Both the position numbers and the translations under genes were made by a program. From NCBI RefSeq assembly GCF_921293095.1, contig NC_060254.1:14694001-14758000 (forward strand): a stretch of DNA of 64,000 nt. Direction: 5' to 3'. The stretch is from Ischnura elegans (lineage: Eukaryota; Arthropoda; Insecta; Odonata; Coenagrionidae). Shown piece after piece: positions 23,935 through 34,924 of the stretch. The notes under the pieces were generated by a model, which did no database searches, was not told the DNA's origin, and saw nothing but the letters and a program-made list of their open reading frames with translations. Each line of letters opens with the position of its first letter. Position 1 is the first letter of the stretch.

Positions 23935-24025
23935 AATAATACCATAACGTAGACTTGAACCACTGTCCTTCGGGTAACATCTTACCTTTGACTCGTGCAC
24001 TCTACCACTACCCCAACCAACCTAT
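23935..24025 (-). other. tRNA-derived (SINE-like) trace
   Basis: Reading the - strand, GTAGTGGTAGAGTGCACGAG resembles an RNA polymerase III A box and GGTTCAAGTCTACG a B box, about 40 bases apart. I could not fold a credible acceptor stem, so a functional tRNA is unlikely. Confidence 0.3.
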
Positions 24026-24982
24026 TTGGGAAATGAGGATATTTTGAATTTATATATATAACTTGTAAAAAGTAACGCATGAAAATTAATTAATTACAGC
24101 CTAACTAACGCCCTAATTGAAAAAGATGCAGCAAGTTACGCGGTCTCCCCTTGTTAGCCTTAACGTCTCGCATTTCTATGGAGCGTTGAACCTGTCCTCC
24201 TTATTCAAAAATTAATTAACCATAAATACATCAAAGTTTGGTATACCATTTATAAATCGTTGGCATTTTCCTTCTCCCAACCAAGATTATCTTTTCTGGA
24301 ACCCATCCTGGACAGCGAACCATTGCAACAACCAGCCAGCTCGGAAATAAGGCTAACATCCCATGATTCTAGTAGCGAAGGGCGAACGTTCCGGCCGGCG
24401 TGAATACATACCTACGCAACGAATAAGTCTTGCAGCAAACGTCTGAAATAGGTTTATTAGTTTGACTCGGTTCTTACAAAAGAATTTTTGGCATGATAAA
24501 CGGCATTGTGCCAAAATACACCCAGCGAAAAATAAATGCCATCATCTATTTATCAAAGATTCAATTTGCTATTCGCACTACTCTTTCCAAACTTGAAGTT
24601 GACACGTAAATGAATATTAATATATTACGCAATGATGAAGTCGTTTACTCAAAAGAGAAGCAGCCACATATATAATCTGAAGATATTTTATGATAGCAAA
24701 AAACGGATACCCTCAAATTCTGTAATTTTTCTATGCAATAATAGTGGTAGAACTAAACGGTGTAGAAGCTGCCTTCTGCTACTGCCTTGTGACGTCACGG
24801 CCAATATTCAACATGGACACCCGTTTTCGCGGCCTTTGAATTTTTCCATATTTTAGACGGTCATCTCGAATCAAGTATTCACTATTAGGATTTAAACTGT
24901 GGTTTTACGACATTATGTTATTCTGAACTCTAATTTAAAAAATGTGTTTGGTGCATTTGAAACACTAGTGCACTTCCCTATT

Positions 24983-26051
24983 GCTAGCGATATGATAGAA
25001 ATGAAGTTAATCGAGTGCTCAGTCTCAAATTTATGTGGTAAACTGTCGTTCGATAAAGAAGTAGTTAATTTTGGTGAAAATATTGTGGCATTAGCATTCA
25101 CGAATGCTTCATCTTCTTTTGTTCCTCGGGCGGCAGAAAGCAGTCGGCAGCATACCCACACGTCCGTGATTTGCGTGAATAGAAAGCATTTCATGGCAGT
25201 CACCATGGCCAAAAAAACACTAAACACGTCTAAGCGAGAAAACAAAAATAAAGGAGTAATATGAGAGTGTCGAAATTAATTTATCTTCCTATTCGCAATT
25301 AATTTATATTCCTCTTCACAATTAAAAAAAACAAAAGCGCCGAAGGAATGCAGACTATGTAGAATTATAAGGAGCTTTGTTCGGGTGGTTTTGCCCATTC
25401 AAATCTGCCGGAACTTCTGAGAAAGGGGCTACGCCCAAGCCTAAAGCGGAGAATTTCAGGGATAGATTGCGAATCGAGATTTTCAAGAGTTCGGAAGGTT
25501 GATTATACTTATACGAAGCACCAAAGCGTTATCTCCCCTCATAATTGCAGGTGATGCCTGCGGTGTAAACCCGAAGTCGTGGAAGAAAGGACTCCGATCA
25601 TAAGTATCTTTAGAAGCATTGAAACAAATGTAATGCATTATTTCACTTCACTGCCGCTTAACGTACAGAAACAATAAACATACACCAATGGAAAGATAAG
25701 AGACATTAAATAACCGCGATACTGTTTTATCAGTTAATTTTTGAATTTTCAGTGGAAAATACCAAAATAATAGATTGATCACGTAAATGAACTAATTAAG
25801 TGCTTAGAAAATGGCTTCGTCGGTTGTACATTGGCATAATGATTGACGAAACAATGATTTCCATGATTTTCATTCAGTGCGGCGCTTATAAATTGTTTGA
25901 ATAGTTAGTCGTTGTTTTGAGTAAGGAAATTTAGTGATGCAAAAAAAACATCGCCTTTCGTCTGGATTTATGCTTATGTTTATCGGATAGATGTTTATCT
26001 GTCGCCGGACCACTCCTGTTCCTGTATATCTGTTCGCAACGGATATTGGCT
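24983..26051. other. non-coding, overlapping short frames only
   Basis: Opposed frames of about 110-120 codons overlap at 24899-25264, straddling the right end of the P-like element. Neither has a recognisable motif, and I do not support either as a gene. Confidence 0.35.
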
Positions 26052-26142
26052 ATCATTTGCTCCACCTCCGGTAAAGCGACAATTCGCGATAGCGAGTGTT
26101 TACTAGTGCACCGTGGGGTGTCGTTATATCGAGGTTGCACTG
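26052..26142. mobile_element. pogo/Tigger-like terminus, solo right end
   Basis: The reverse complement begins CAGTGCAACCTCGATATAAC and is followed outward by TA (26143-26144). This terminus, with TA target, is characteristic of Tigger/pogo elements of the Tc1-mariner group. No left end was found, so the element is truncated or rearranged. Confidence 0.6.
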
Positions 26143-26144
26143 TA

Positions 26145-27118
26145 TTTAAAAGGGTTAACACCATGGCTGATTCCCTGGTTTTACAAACTGCTCTTCAATC
26201 GCTAGAGAAATGCAATAAATGGCAGTTGTGTGTGAATCCTGGAAAATCTACTGCGATGTCTTTCTCGCTGAAGAAGAGCACTATCACCTCCACTTATACT
26301 CTAAATAATCAACCCATTCCCTCTGTCTTATCCCACTCCGATTTAGGCGTCACTTTTGACCAAAAGTTAACCTTTTACGAACATATAAAAACCGTTGTTA
26401 ACAAGGCTATGGCAGTGGTTGGGACCCTATATCGTCTGAGCGAGATATCCGAACCGAGTGCCTTAAAATCAGTATTCATTGGATGTGTGCAACCCATCCT
26501 CGAATATTGCTCCCCCATTTGGTCAACTGCTTCTCCCACCACACTAAAATTAATCAACCGTCCACTCAATTTCTTCTTAGCAATAGTTCGACACCGCATA
26601 CCTCACCTCAGATTCTCTTCACGTGCCGAAATACTTCATTCACTTGGATTATTACACCCCAACCACCGCAGATTGACAATAGACATCAAATTTCTTTACA
26701 GCATCTTAAATGGGTCCTTCAGATCCAGTGATCTCCTATCCTTCTTTTCACTACGCATTCCTGCTCGCAAAACCCGCAATACTGAACTTCTACACCAGCC
26801 CAACTTCCGTCTGGCAATATCTCAACGATCCCTCTTTTCCCGCCTACCTTCTATTTTCAATTCAGTCTCCAATACTTCTTCCTCTCTTGACATCTTCGCC
26901 TCCCGCTCTAATTTTAATAACCAAGTGAAAAGTCTATCTTTCTGACACTGACCTTTTGTATCTGTTGTATAAGCTGAAAATGATTGTTATTTATGATATT
27001 ATTATTATTTTTTTTACATGTTCATTATTATATTTATATAATTTATTTTGTTTATAAACCCAATGTAAAGGCCTTAGTGCTGTTTTTGGTGTGACATAAA
27101 TAAATAAATAAATAAAAA
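26145..27118 (+). pseudogene. LINE reverse transcriptase C-terminal part with 3' tail
   Basis: The frame reads FKRVNTMADSLVLQTALQSL, then NKWQLCVNPGKSTAMSF, DLGVTFDQKLTF, and YCSPIWSTASPTTLKLINRP to a TGA at 26943-26945. These are the post-catalytic RT, thumb and C-terminal blocks of Jockey/CR1-type non-LTR elements. The catalytic FADD should lie immediately before FKRV, but there the Tigger-like terminus abuts, apparently inserted at a TA inside the codon for V. The 3' UTR ends in a (TAAA)n-like tail at about 27094-27118, marking the true 3' end. The frame over this part is intact, indicating a fairly young copy. Confidence 0.8.
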
Positions 27119-27253
27119 ATGAGATTTAAGGCAACAATTCCTACTATCCTACAGAACATCATTTAGGCAACTCAGCTATACACTCAAGTATTGCGGGAAA
27201 GTATATAATGTTAGGATCATCATAAAACCATGTCGGGTGTTCATACGAGGGGT

Positions 27254-27345
27254 GCGTTCCGAATCACGCATCATGTGCATCGATGCGCCTCAGGCCGTTC
27301 CGAATCAAGCATTGATGCGCATGGATGCGGCCCCGGATCGATCAT
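27254..27345. mobile_element. possible Harbinger-like terminus upstream of Myb/SANT copy C
   Basis: GGGTGCGTTCCGAATCACGC begins near 27254 and a second CGTTCCGAATCAAGCATTGA follows 45 bp later. GGGTGCGTTC-type ends occur in PIF/Harbinger elements. No matching right end was seen downstream in this window. Confidence 0.3.
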
Positions 27346-27528
27346 TTTACGTGGTTCCGGAAGCATCAACTCAACAACAAATCAGAAATTCTTGATGCGG
27401 CTGTTGTGAGAGTGGGAAAAGGCATCAGTTCAGTTTTAAGATGGAGACGGTGTACATCAGAATTGAAGGGCGAGATGACATCGAGGAATTTATTCTCTCG
27501 CCTGAGGATAGCCAACGTGCTAGAAGTG

Positions 27529-28939
27529 GTAAGTGAAGCGTAAGAAAGTATTTATTGATAGCATTTATACAATGATTACGATTTATTTATTTTTTTAACT
27601 TATATAGTATTTTCATTAAATATCATCCTTAGTGTTATGATTCTGTTGATTGTGGTAATTGTAGTTTAAAGAGAATTACTATGTGGCATAATTTATTCTT
27701 TAGTGTTATTTTTGTTAGCCCATGCTTTTTTATACATATAATGAATAATGTTTTTGACTCGCCATGTGGTCGGTCACATGGCGACCGAGGAATAAATTCA
27801 GTTGAAAGATTGTTGTCAGATGTGTTGCGATTAATGAAAATAAATTATTCGAGTTTCATCGCATACATAAGTTAGTGAAATTCTGTAGTCCCGGCTTTGT
27901 AGTGGAAATTATTTCCATTATTTTGACTTTGAGGGTGGCGTGGTTTTGGGAAGTAGGAGGAATTGGCAGTTATTTAATGGGATGTGACGATTACCTGGAT
28001 TATTCCTCGGCTTTGTTTCCTAAATCCATTTTTATTGTAATGGATTTGTTTTCATTATTCACATTCTTCTGTATATTTTGCATTCCACGTGTGGTAATGG
28101 CGAAAAATAATAAACGCGCTCACTCAGTACAACGTTGTACCTTATTGATATGTATTTAAGGTCATGAGCTGAGGTTATTATAGTATACATATATGTACAT
28201 AATTACTAGTGTGAGGTCGAGGGGTTATTAGGAGAGGTAGCATGGATTTTCAAAGCACACACGGAAACACTTTCACTTAGATGCAACTAGAGCTTTAATA
28301 TCGGCTAGATACAGCAACTCGTGTGGTTCTTCCCTAATTAATCCTTGCACCGTCTCTCTACACTCCCGTCACCCACACACATTCTGCGCGACTGCTGCGC
28401 GTTACTATCCCAACTGGCTCGTCCGTCCGAGTTCCTCGGCGTCCCTCCGAGGGGCAGCACCTTCCGGACCGTCTCGTACAGCCGTATGATGACACTAGTA
28501 TCAATTTGGTTCATCATAAATGTTCGTAGCAAGAGGCAGTGGTTGACGTTTCCTAACTTATAAAGTATTCATTAACGTTTTTGATGCGTCGGAAGAAAGT
28601 AAGGTACCTTGTGGGAGTCGAATCATGTGTGCTGTACATTCTTAGTGTACCAGAATTCCACTTATTTATTTGAAATTGTTGTCTTTTAAGACATGGGCCG
28701 TTGCGATCATAACAGAGGAACAAATGCAAAAGTAATTGAGCAGGAGTATTCCGTTGGGTTAAAAGTTTGTCTTTCTGAGGTCAAAGGCTGCTCGGGCAGG
28801 ATACTAAACTTAACTAATGAGCCAAATTTTAGAGGGCATATCCGGTAGAATTTCTTCTATATCAATGCTGCAATGAAATGAGTTATACAAGAATCGTATC
28901 TGGCGTTATAATTTTCTAATGTGCCCACCTATTTCTTAG
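27529..28939. other. intron 1 of Myb/SANT copy C; repeat-like stretch inside
   Basis: It starts GTAAGT and ends TTTCTTAG. The part 28220-28500 is GC-richer with a sequence resembling retroelement LTR or leader DNA on the - strand, but no termini were identified. Confidence 0.35.
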
Positions 28940-29751
28940 ATCCCCAGTTCCTGCATATGTTGCTGCAAAGCAGATTTGGAGGGAGTTCCAACCAGGAGGA
29001 TCTAGCATCAAAAGGTAAGATGAGCATTAGGTGTTTTTGATTTTAAAACTTTTAAAAGCTTTTAACAATAATATTTATTTTAACGGGCACAAGCCATTTT
29101 ACAAATTACACATTAAAATACAGGAATTGCACAATTATCTGTGGAAAAAAAATGTACTTACTTTAAAAAAGCATGCAGGGAATACTAGACATACCTATTG
29201 TGATATTTGCCTCTTCTTCCCCATACCTACTTGAAGTCAGTGGTATTTTCCTATGACCTGTGATATAATTTATTTTATGGAATGTGTATTTAGATACTGG
29301 CTATTTTCTTTCATTCTCAGTAAACCTGGGCTGCTCCTGGAGCCATGAGGACACCCTCCTCCTTCTTGAAGTTTACTGGGAGAAGGAGGGTGCCTTCTCT
29401 AGCCAGCGCCTGCCAAGGGGTGGGAGGAAGTAGCGGAAGCTATTTCCTCCAAAGCTGAAGGACTTGCGGTCACTGGTCGCCAATGGCAGGCAAAGGTCAG
29501 TGGCCACAAGAGAACTTATAAGGAGGTGTAGGTGCAGAAAGCCAAGTCTGGCAACGGTTCGTGCCATTGGGGTTATTTAGAGGTGAGCTCACGTTGTGAC
29601 CTTATTTTCGTTGTAATGCTTGTATAAGTCTTCATAATTAACTGCGACTGGACCTTCTACTGTATTTTCGGGGAGAAGGCACGGGTGTAGGCTCCTGCCA
29701 CTGCTGGGAGTGAAGGACCACCACCTCCTACAAATTTGACCCCAAGTCCAG

Positions 29752-30552
29752 GTGACTTCATTCTTTTCACATAGCCCATTAAGTCTTCTATAAATTAGCA
29801 TATATTGTTATAATGCACAGATCAAGCCATATAAGTTCCATTCGTAATTATTGTCCAACTGCCAAACAATGAATATTAGCATAAATATTTGAGTCCTTAG
29901 TCATTGATAATGTTACGTCTTCCTTAAGTAGAATACCTGAATAACATGGATTAATGAAAGGCAGATCAACTACTAATCTTCTGACTTTCCATCATCAAGT
30001 AATTAAAGAAATGGAGCTTAAATCATAGTATCTATAACATACAAATTCCAAGATTTTCTATTTATAAGCAAATGTTTCGTATTTTATGGCTATGTGCATA
30101 AAATTTAGTTTGTACTGAAATTATTTTATCATCTTAATTATTAATTAGTTATTTTGCCTTACTTAATGGTACAACAATGTTGTTGTACAACAAATGTGTT
30201 CCTTTTATATTTGGAATAAAATTTGTCAAAGGGTTTAAGTATCCACAATTTAAAAAGATCTGAAAATGTTCCTACTAGCAGCAACTTCTTCAATATTTAA
30301 TTCTGCCATATAAATGTTATTGCTGTCTTCTGAATTAGTTTAAATGCATGCATAATCTACATAACTTTTGATGCTGTTGTAATGGAAAATTGTGGCTGTT
30401 ATAACAGCTTTGCCATGCTGTTCTCGGTGTGCCAAGCATATTTCAAGGCATCAAATCAAAAGTGGTTGTTGCAGATTGTCATGTTTATCGGGAATCTTTT
30501 CGTGGGTGAGAATTGTGCCTTAATTCCACATTTTTGTATTTGACCTGTTCAG
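29752..30552. other. intron 4 of Myb/SANT copy C
   Basis: It starts GTGACT and ends GACCTGTTCAG. It includes a short inverted repeat GTACAACAATGTTGTTGTAC near 30170. Nothing else was recognised. Confidence 0.4.
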
Positions 30553-30814
30553 GAAGCAGCAAGAAGGGGAAGGTGGAGGGGGTGTTGGAGGGGGTGTTGG
30601 GGGAGTGGCGGAATGCGAGGGTGGAGATGAAGGAAAGGGAAGAGAAGAGGGTTGATAGGAGAGGAGGAAGCGACGCAAGGAGGAGGAGGAGAAGCTGGAG
30701 GAGCAGAAGATGGCATTGCTGGAGAGGAAAATGGCAATTGAGGAGCAGAAGGTGTCCATAAAGGCAAGGAAGATTGCCATGGAGGAGAGGAAGATGTTGG
30801 TGAAGGAGAAATAA

Positions 30815-31330
30815 ATGTTTGATTGAAAAGTTTATCTGGCTCTGTTTACATTGCATGTTTCCTGGGGTAATTACTTTTTGACTTCCAATTATCACAGGCT
30901 ACCTTAATCTCTGTGAAAACAGTTTATAGTTATAGTATCACTTGAAGTTCAATACATCAGTGCAATCTATTTGTTGTGGGTACCGATAAGATTTTAACTT
31001 AATTTTAACCTCCATGCAAGTTTACTCTCAATTCTGGATTGGTATGGAATTCCATAGTAGGAAATGTTGGGCATCTCCATCAAGCATCAAGCCTTTTTAA
31101 GTAATCCATGCAGGAATGTGGAAAAGGGTACTTACGAGTAAATTATATATACATCCCTATTATATACAGCCCTTGTGGTGACTGACTCACTCATGGATAC
31201 ATATTCCCGACCACTTCCAGACGTGTTGGAGAGCTTGGTTTGCTTTTTATTGTATTAATCTCGAAATATGGATGTCATAGGGCACACTTCTCTTAGATAT
31301 GATAGTAAATGGATGTGACCATATAATATC
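30815..31330. other. non-coding, nothing recognised
   Basis: Presumed 3' flank of the Myb/SANT copy C. An AATAAA overlaps the stop codon at 30810-30815, too close to be a convincing polyadenylation signal. Confidence 0.4.
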
Positions 31331-31339
31331 GTCATCTTT

Positions 31340-32300
31340 AAACCCCCTGAAGCCACCCAAAAAATTAAAATTTGCATACAAGTAGCCTTTTCGGGTACTT
31401 TTCGTCACAATTCCACTGGTTTTCCAAGCCTTACCACTCATCGCTACGGAATTGCTGTGGGCGATTGATGAACCCTGGCAGTACAAACCTATAAACCCCT
31501 GGTAAAACCAAATACACCCCCAAAAAATAAAATTTTGCAAACAAGTCTACTTTTTGGGTACTTTTCGTCACTATTCCACCACTGGTTCTTACCCGAACGA
31601 CTCATCCCTACGGAATTTATGTGAACGACTGGTGACCGCCAGGAGTACACACACATAAACCCCCGGTATTCCCCTGAAATCCCCCCCAAATGTAAAATGT
31701 GCCATTAAGTCTCCTATTTGGGAACTTCTTGCAAACATTTTGCCGCACTACCCGTCCCCTCTCAGCTCTAGATCCGGAGTATTTGGTGAGGGTGGGCCAC
31801 CGTAAACTATGCGGGAAAAAATACCTGAAAACCCCCGATCACCTTCTCGAACCTTGCCGAAAAAAAATAAAAAAAAATTTAAAGTCGCCTTTCTGAGTAG
31901 TTTTCATCACAATTCAGCCGGTGTTCACCGCCCCTACCACTTATTAAAACCCCCGATAACCCCGTGAAACCTCACAAAAAAAAAATTTTTCTGATAAATC
32001 GCCTCTTCGGGTAAAAGAATCGTAAGAATTCCGCCACTGTTCCGGACGCCTACGACTCATCGCCACGGAATTTATGAGAAAGATTGGTGACCACTGATTT
32101 AACACAAGTATAAAACCCGGGTATTCCGTTGGAACCCCCCACAAAAAAATTAAAATTTGCCATTAAATCTTCTTTTATGGGTACTTGTCGCCACTATTAC
32201 GCCACATTGCACTAACCTTTACAATCATCGCTACGTAATCACTCTGGACGATTGGTGACCGCATGTATAACACAATAAAACCCCCTGAATCCCCCTGGGC
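31340..32300. repeat. degenerate ~165-bp tandem repeat, about six copies
   Basis: Equivalent points (A-rich run, then TTAAAATTTGC-like sequence) occur near 31358, 31522, 31688, 31861, 31976 and 32142: spacings of about 164, 166, 173, 115 and 166 bp. Each unit continues with GGGTACTTTTCGTCAC, a CCACTGG block, ACTCATCGCTACGGAATT, GATTGGTGACCGC and a C-rich AAACCCCC junction. The fourth unit is short. Units are strongly diverged, so the array is old. Confidence 0.8.
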
Positions 32301-32491
32301 GCCCCTCTCGGTGGAGAAGACCCGTTATGAGGACTAAGTTGAGCAGCCGCAGGGGGGGGGGGGGGTCCTCATACCCGAGGCGGCATACTCATACCGCCCA
32401 ACAACGAGGAATGGCGGAGCAGTTCCGAGGAGTAACTGGCGGAGCAGATCCGAGGAGTAACAGGGGGGGCATGGTCGAACCCTCCCCCCCC

Positions 32492-32511
32492 TGACTACGC
32501 CACTGGGAGCA
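32492..32511. mobile_element. solo hAT-type right terminus
   Basis: CCCCTGACTACGCCACTG is the reverse complement of a CAGTGGCGTAGTCAGGGG end, typical of hAT-derived elements. A matching left end was not found. Confidence 0.45.
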
Positions 32512-33296
32512 ATGTAACACAAGGATGGACTAACCACAGACTGCAGCTATCACCAGCAGGAACAATACACCAGTATACACTGCAAACTGTTGCCGCAAAG
32601 ACTCGTGAATTTTTATCAGCGATAAAACTTTGCTTATTTAAGCTAAGTCCAATAGAATGTCCAGACGGTGCCAGGTCAAAATCGGGGTTAAGGTAGTCCA
32701 AACGGTGCTAAGTCAATTTACAGTAAGCGGTCAAGGGAGGCAATGTGCGAGGTTGCTGGTCGAAGTACAAATGCAAAGTGACGGATTACCAGCTTTGCTG
32801 GGGGTGGGGGAATAGGTCTACCAAGCAGAGTATGAGTCATGCCATGCACATGTGACGTATGGTCTTGACTAATTTTGTACCGTTCTTTCCGATAACATGC
32901 TTGGCTTTTCTTACTACTCATTACCTGAATCATCAGTGTGCTGCCCACCCGAGGATACAGCCCTTAAGATAACATAAAACTATAGCCACATCTTGGATAA
33001 ACCACTCTCGATCTATGACTTGAGGTTTTTCCAGTGATAATTGTCGACAAAACCCTCTTGTGGATTCCAGCCGGGATTCCTCCTTCTTGCTGGTCACCAG
33101 AATGGCAGTGTATTTGATACATGTTCAAACCTACTTTCTATTTCGCTCTCTCACCTACCTTTTTCGTTCCACCTCCCTATCACTCTCCTTTCTACACTTT
33201 GGACCTTCTCCTTCACCCGTGTAAGTCTTGGTGTTTGCTCCAAGCCCACCTCTGCTCCTTAGCTCTCTTGTCTTTGAAAATTTGAAGACAGGAGTC
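32512..33296. other. non-coding, nothing recognised
   Basis: Mixed composition with short frames on both strands and no motif. Confidence 0.35.
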
Positions 33297-33451
33297 TCTA
33301 TAGTCTGTATACCGCAGGGTGGCGCAGGGGCCCATCGGCTACCTGAGTTTTTATGGCTGGTCCATTTCTCCCCCCTTGGTGCTCACGACTCGCTGACCGA
33401 CTGAGGTAACTGGCGGGCCCTTGCGCCACCCAACGGTATCCAGACTAAAGA
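33297..33451. mobile_element. ~155-bp foldback MITE
   Basis: Arms of about 50 bp are inverted: the left reads TAGTCTGTATACCGCAGGGT then GGCGCAGGGGCCC, the right, reverse complemented, TAGTCTGGATACCGTTGGGT then GGCGCAAGGGCCC. The centre is about 50 bp. No clear target duplication was resolved. Confidence 0.7.
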
Positions 33452-34243
33452 GGAAATGATCGATGGCAATTACGTACATTGAGCAGTAGAGAGGATGGAA
33501 GATAATGTTGAATATCTCAAAAAGTATCATCATAACATCATTATGCTCATTTTGTTAGAGGCGGGTTAATGACAATAATAACTCAATACTCAAGAATATG
33601 TGTATTTTTTGTAAATTTAAGTATTTATTCTAAACAATTTCAATACTCTCTAATAAATTTAGGAAGTTGCGTGTTACCTTCATGGTAGCATGACTAATAA
33701 ATAGCTCATATTCTTAAATAATTGTATTTTTGGTTCAGAATTCATCGTTAAAAATAGAGATGGGTGGGTTCAGGTACCCGTTTCTCGGTACTGCCGGTTG
33801 TGCAGCCACGGCCTGTGGAACCGGCATTGAGGACCGATTGCATAAAGTCGGTACTTTGGAACCGCCTCGTAACGGTGGCGAGGATTTGAATTTGGCACCC
33901 AAAGCCGAAATGGTATTCAAGGCCAAAAACATGGGCGTACCCAGCAAGGGAAGGAAGGAGGGGGCAGCTGCCCTTCCCCCCCCCCTAAAAGCAAAAATCG
34001 CAAAGGGTATTTGAGGAAAATAATATTTTTTCAAGCAAATAATTTTCAAAACTAATAATAAGCTGATAAACCTATAAAAGGCATCGATAAGAGTGGCTAT
34101 CCTGCATGATGCAACACTGCATAACATTTTTTTTAGCTCACCGCCGACCAGTTTATCTATGGTGTCTCTGTACCGGCGTGTTGAGCAGTTTATTGTTGTG
34201 GTTGTAAGGTCTGTGTCAGTGAAGCACGCGTAAAAATTGTCAA
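33452..34243. other. non-coding with a solo element end
   Basis: At 33930-33995 a CATGGGCGTACCCAGCAAGG start followed by G/C runs looks like one terminus of a small DNA element. A 206-codon frame on the - strand (33735-34355) spans this repeat and the piggyBac MITE and has no motif, so I do not accept it. Confidence 0.4.
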
Positions 34244-34247
34244 TTAA

Positions 34248-34565
34248 CCCTTTTAGTGCCAGCCCATTTTTCCTGGTTTGCTGAAGAATGCCAGGCCTTT
34301 TGTGGCTGAATTTGTAGGTTTGCACTAAAAAAATTATATAAAGCCTAATAGGCATTTTCAGAAACTAATACTTTTTTCGTTGACTCTCAATACTTACGGG
34401 TATGTTAAAGCATGATAGATACTAGAAAATAGAGATAAAATCTACACGAAGCTCAAAAAATAAAAGCCACATATCAGTGCAAAATAAGCCCGCCTGATAG
34501 ATCGGCCCTTGGCACCCTTCGCATATAACCCGGGCCGATGGATTGGCTCCCTGGCACTAAAAGGG
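34248..34565. mobile_element. piggyBac MITE (318 bp)
   Basis: CCCTTTTAGTGCCAG at the left is exactly inverted at the right (CTGGCACTAAAAGGG), and TTAA flanks both ends (34244-34247, 34566-34569). No coding content, so it must be mobilised in trans. Confidence 0.9.
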
Positions 34566-34659
34566 TTAAAGTAACAATTTAAGCTACATTGCAGAATACG
34601 GGAATGTATTTTGAACTGACTCACAAATTACAACAAATTATTACAAATGATATCGTAAG

Positions 34660-34916
34660 CAGGGGTGCCGACTTACAAAAAATATTGGGGGGCCCAAACC
34701 GGGGACCTTGCCCCGGTAAATTTTATAAGTACATAGTGAATTTTAAGGTTTTTAAGCAATTTAGAAGAGTCATATGATCAACATTAGAACCCTAATAACT
34801 CGATATCTGGACACTCTGGGGAAAATTGACAAGCCTGACACATTTTTTCCTCATATCTGTAAGGAATTTTTGGGGGGGCTCAGGCCCCCTCAGGCCCCAT
34901 GGAGTCGGCGCCACTG
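34660..34916. mobile_element. hAT MITE (257 bp) with perfect 8-bp target duplication
   Basis: The termini CAGGGGTGCCGACT and, reverse complemented, CAGTGGCGCCGACT are inverted. ATCGTAAG is duplicated exactly at 34652-34659 and 34917-34924, the diagnostic 8-bp hAT duplication. The interior is G-run/C-run rich and non-coding. Confidence 0.92.
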
Positions 34917-34924
34917 ATCGTAAG

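Larger units (their letters stand above)
22443..24982. mobile_element. P-like DNA transposon relic with long imperfect TIRs
   Basis: AATAGGGAAGTGCACTA at 22443-22459 is repeated exactly in inverted orientation at 24966-24982. About 150-200 bp inside each end the arms share TGACGTCACAAGGCAGTAG (left near 22618-22636, right inverted near 24781-24799), implying long degraded inverted repeats. The interior begins with a decayed THAP-like stretch (next entry), a domain found in P-element transposases. No convincing 8-bp duplication was found, so assignment to the P superfamily is an inference. The rest of the 2.5-kb interior has no intact frame. Confidence 0.55.
27441..30814 (+). pseudogene. Myb/SANT-like (trihelix) DNA-binding protein gene, copy C, five exons, broken
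   Basis: Exons 27441-27528 (METVYIRIEGRDDIEEFILS), 28940-29014 (DPQFLHMLLQSRFGG), 29321-29582, about 29649-29751 and 30553-30814 join with consistent phases (1, 1, 0, 1) through GT/AG introns. The exception is that exon 4 shows no AG acceptor. Exon 3 encodes the DNA-binding domain: CSWSHEDTLLLLEVYWEKEG, then after a frameshift near 29410-29422 WEEVAEAISSKAEG, RQWQAKVSGHKRTYKEV and KSGNGSCHWGYLE. Exon 4 continues FGEKARV. Exon 5 ends in a highly charged helix likely to be a coiled coil (EWRNARVEMKEREEK, then EEQKMALLERKMAIEEQK) and TAA at 30812-30814. Defects are TAG at 29529-29531, TAG at 29688-29690, the exon 3 frameshift and another near 30640-30680. Proteins of this type bind DNA in the nucleus; PIF/Harbinger transposons also encode one. 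Either origin is possible. Confidence 0.65.

Noticed and set aside
23935..24025. tRNA gene on the - strand
   Set aside because: A- and B-box-like sequences are present, but no acceptor stem or regular cloverleaf can be drawn; kept only as a SINE-like trace.
24899..25264. Opposed frames of 121 and 110 codons
   Set aside because: They overlap antisense to each other, straddle a transposon end, and show no family motif.
27441..30814. Stop-codon reassignment (TAG as Gln) suggested by TAG stops in the Myb/SANT and SGNH relics
   Set aside because: Other breaks in the same families are frameshifts, TAA and TGA, so ordinary pseudogene decay explains the data better.
30485..30895. Leu/Pro/Ser-rich frames on the - strand
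   Set aside because: Antisense shadows of the Glu/Lys/Arg-rich coiled-coil exon on the + strand.
33735..34355. 206-codon frame on the - strand
   Set aside because: It runs through a solo transposon end and into the piggyBac MITE, with no recognisable domain.
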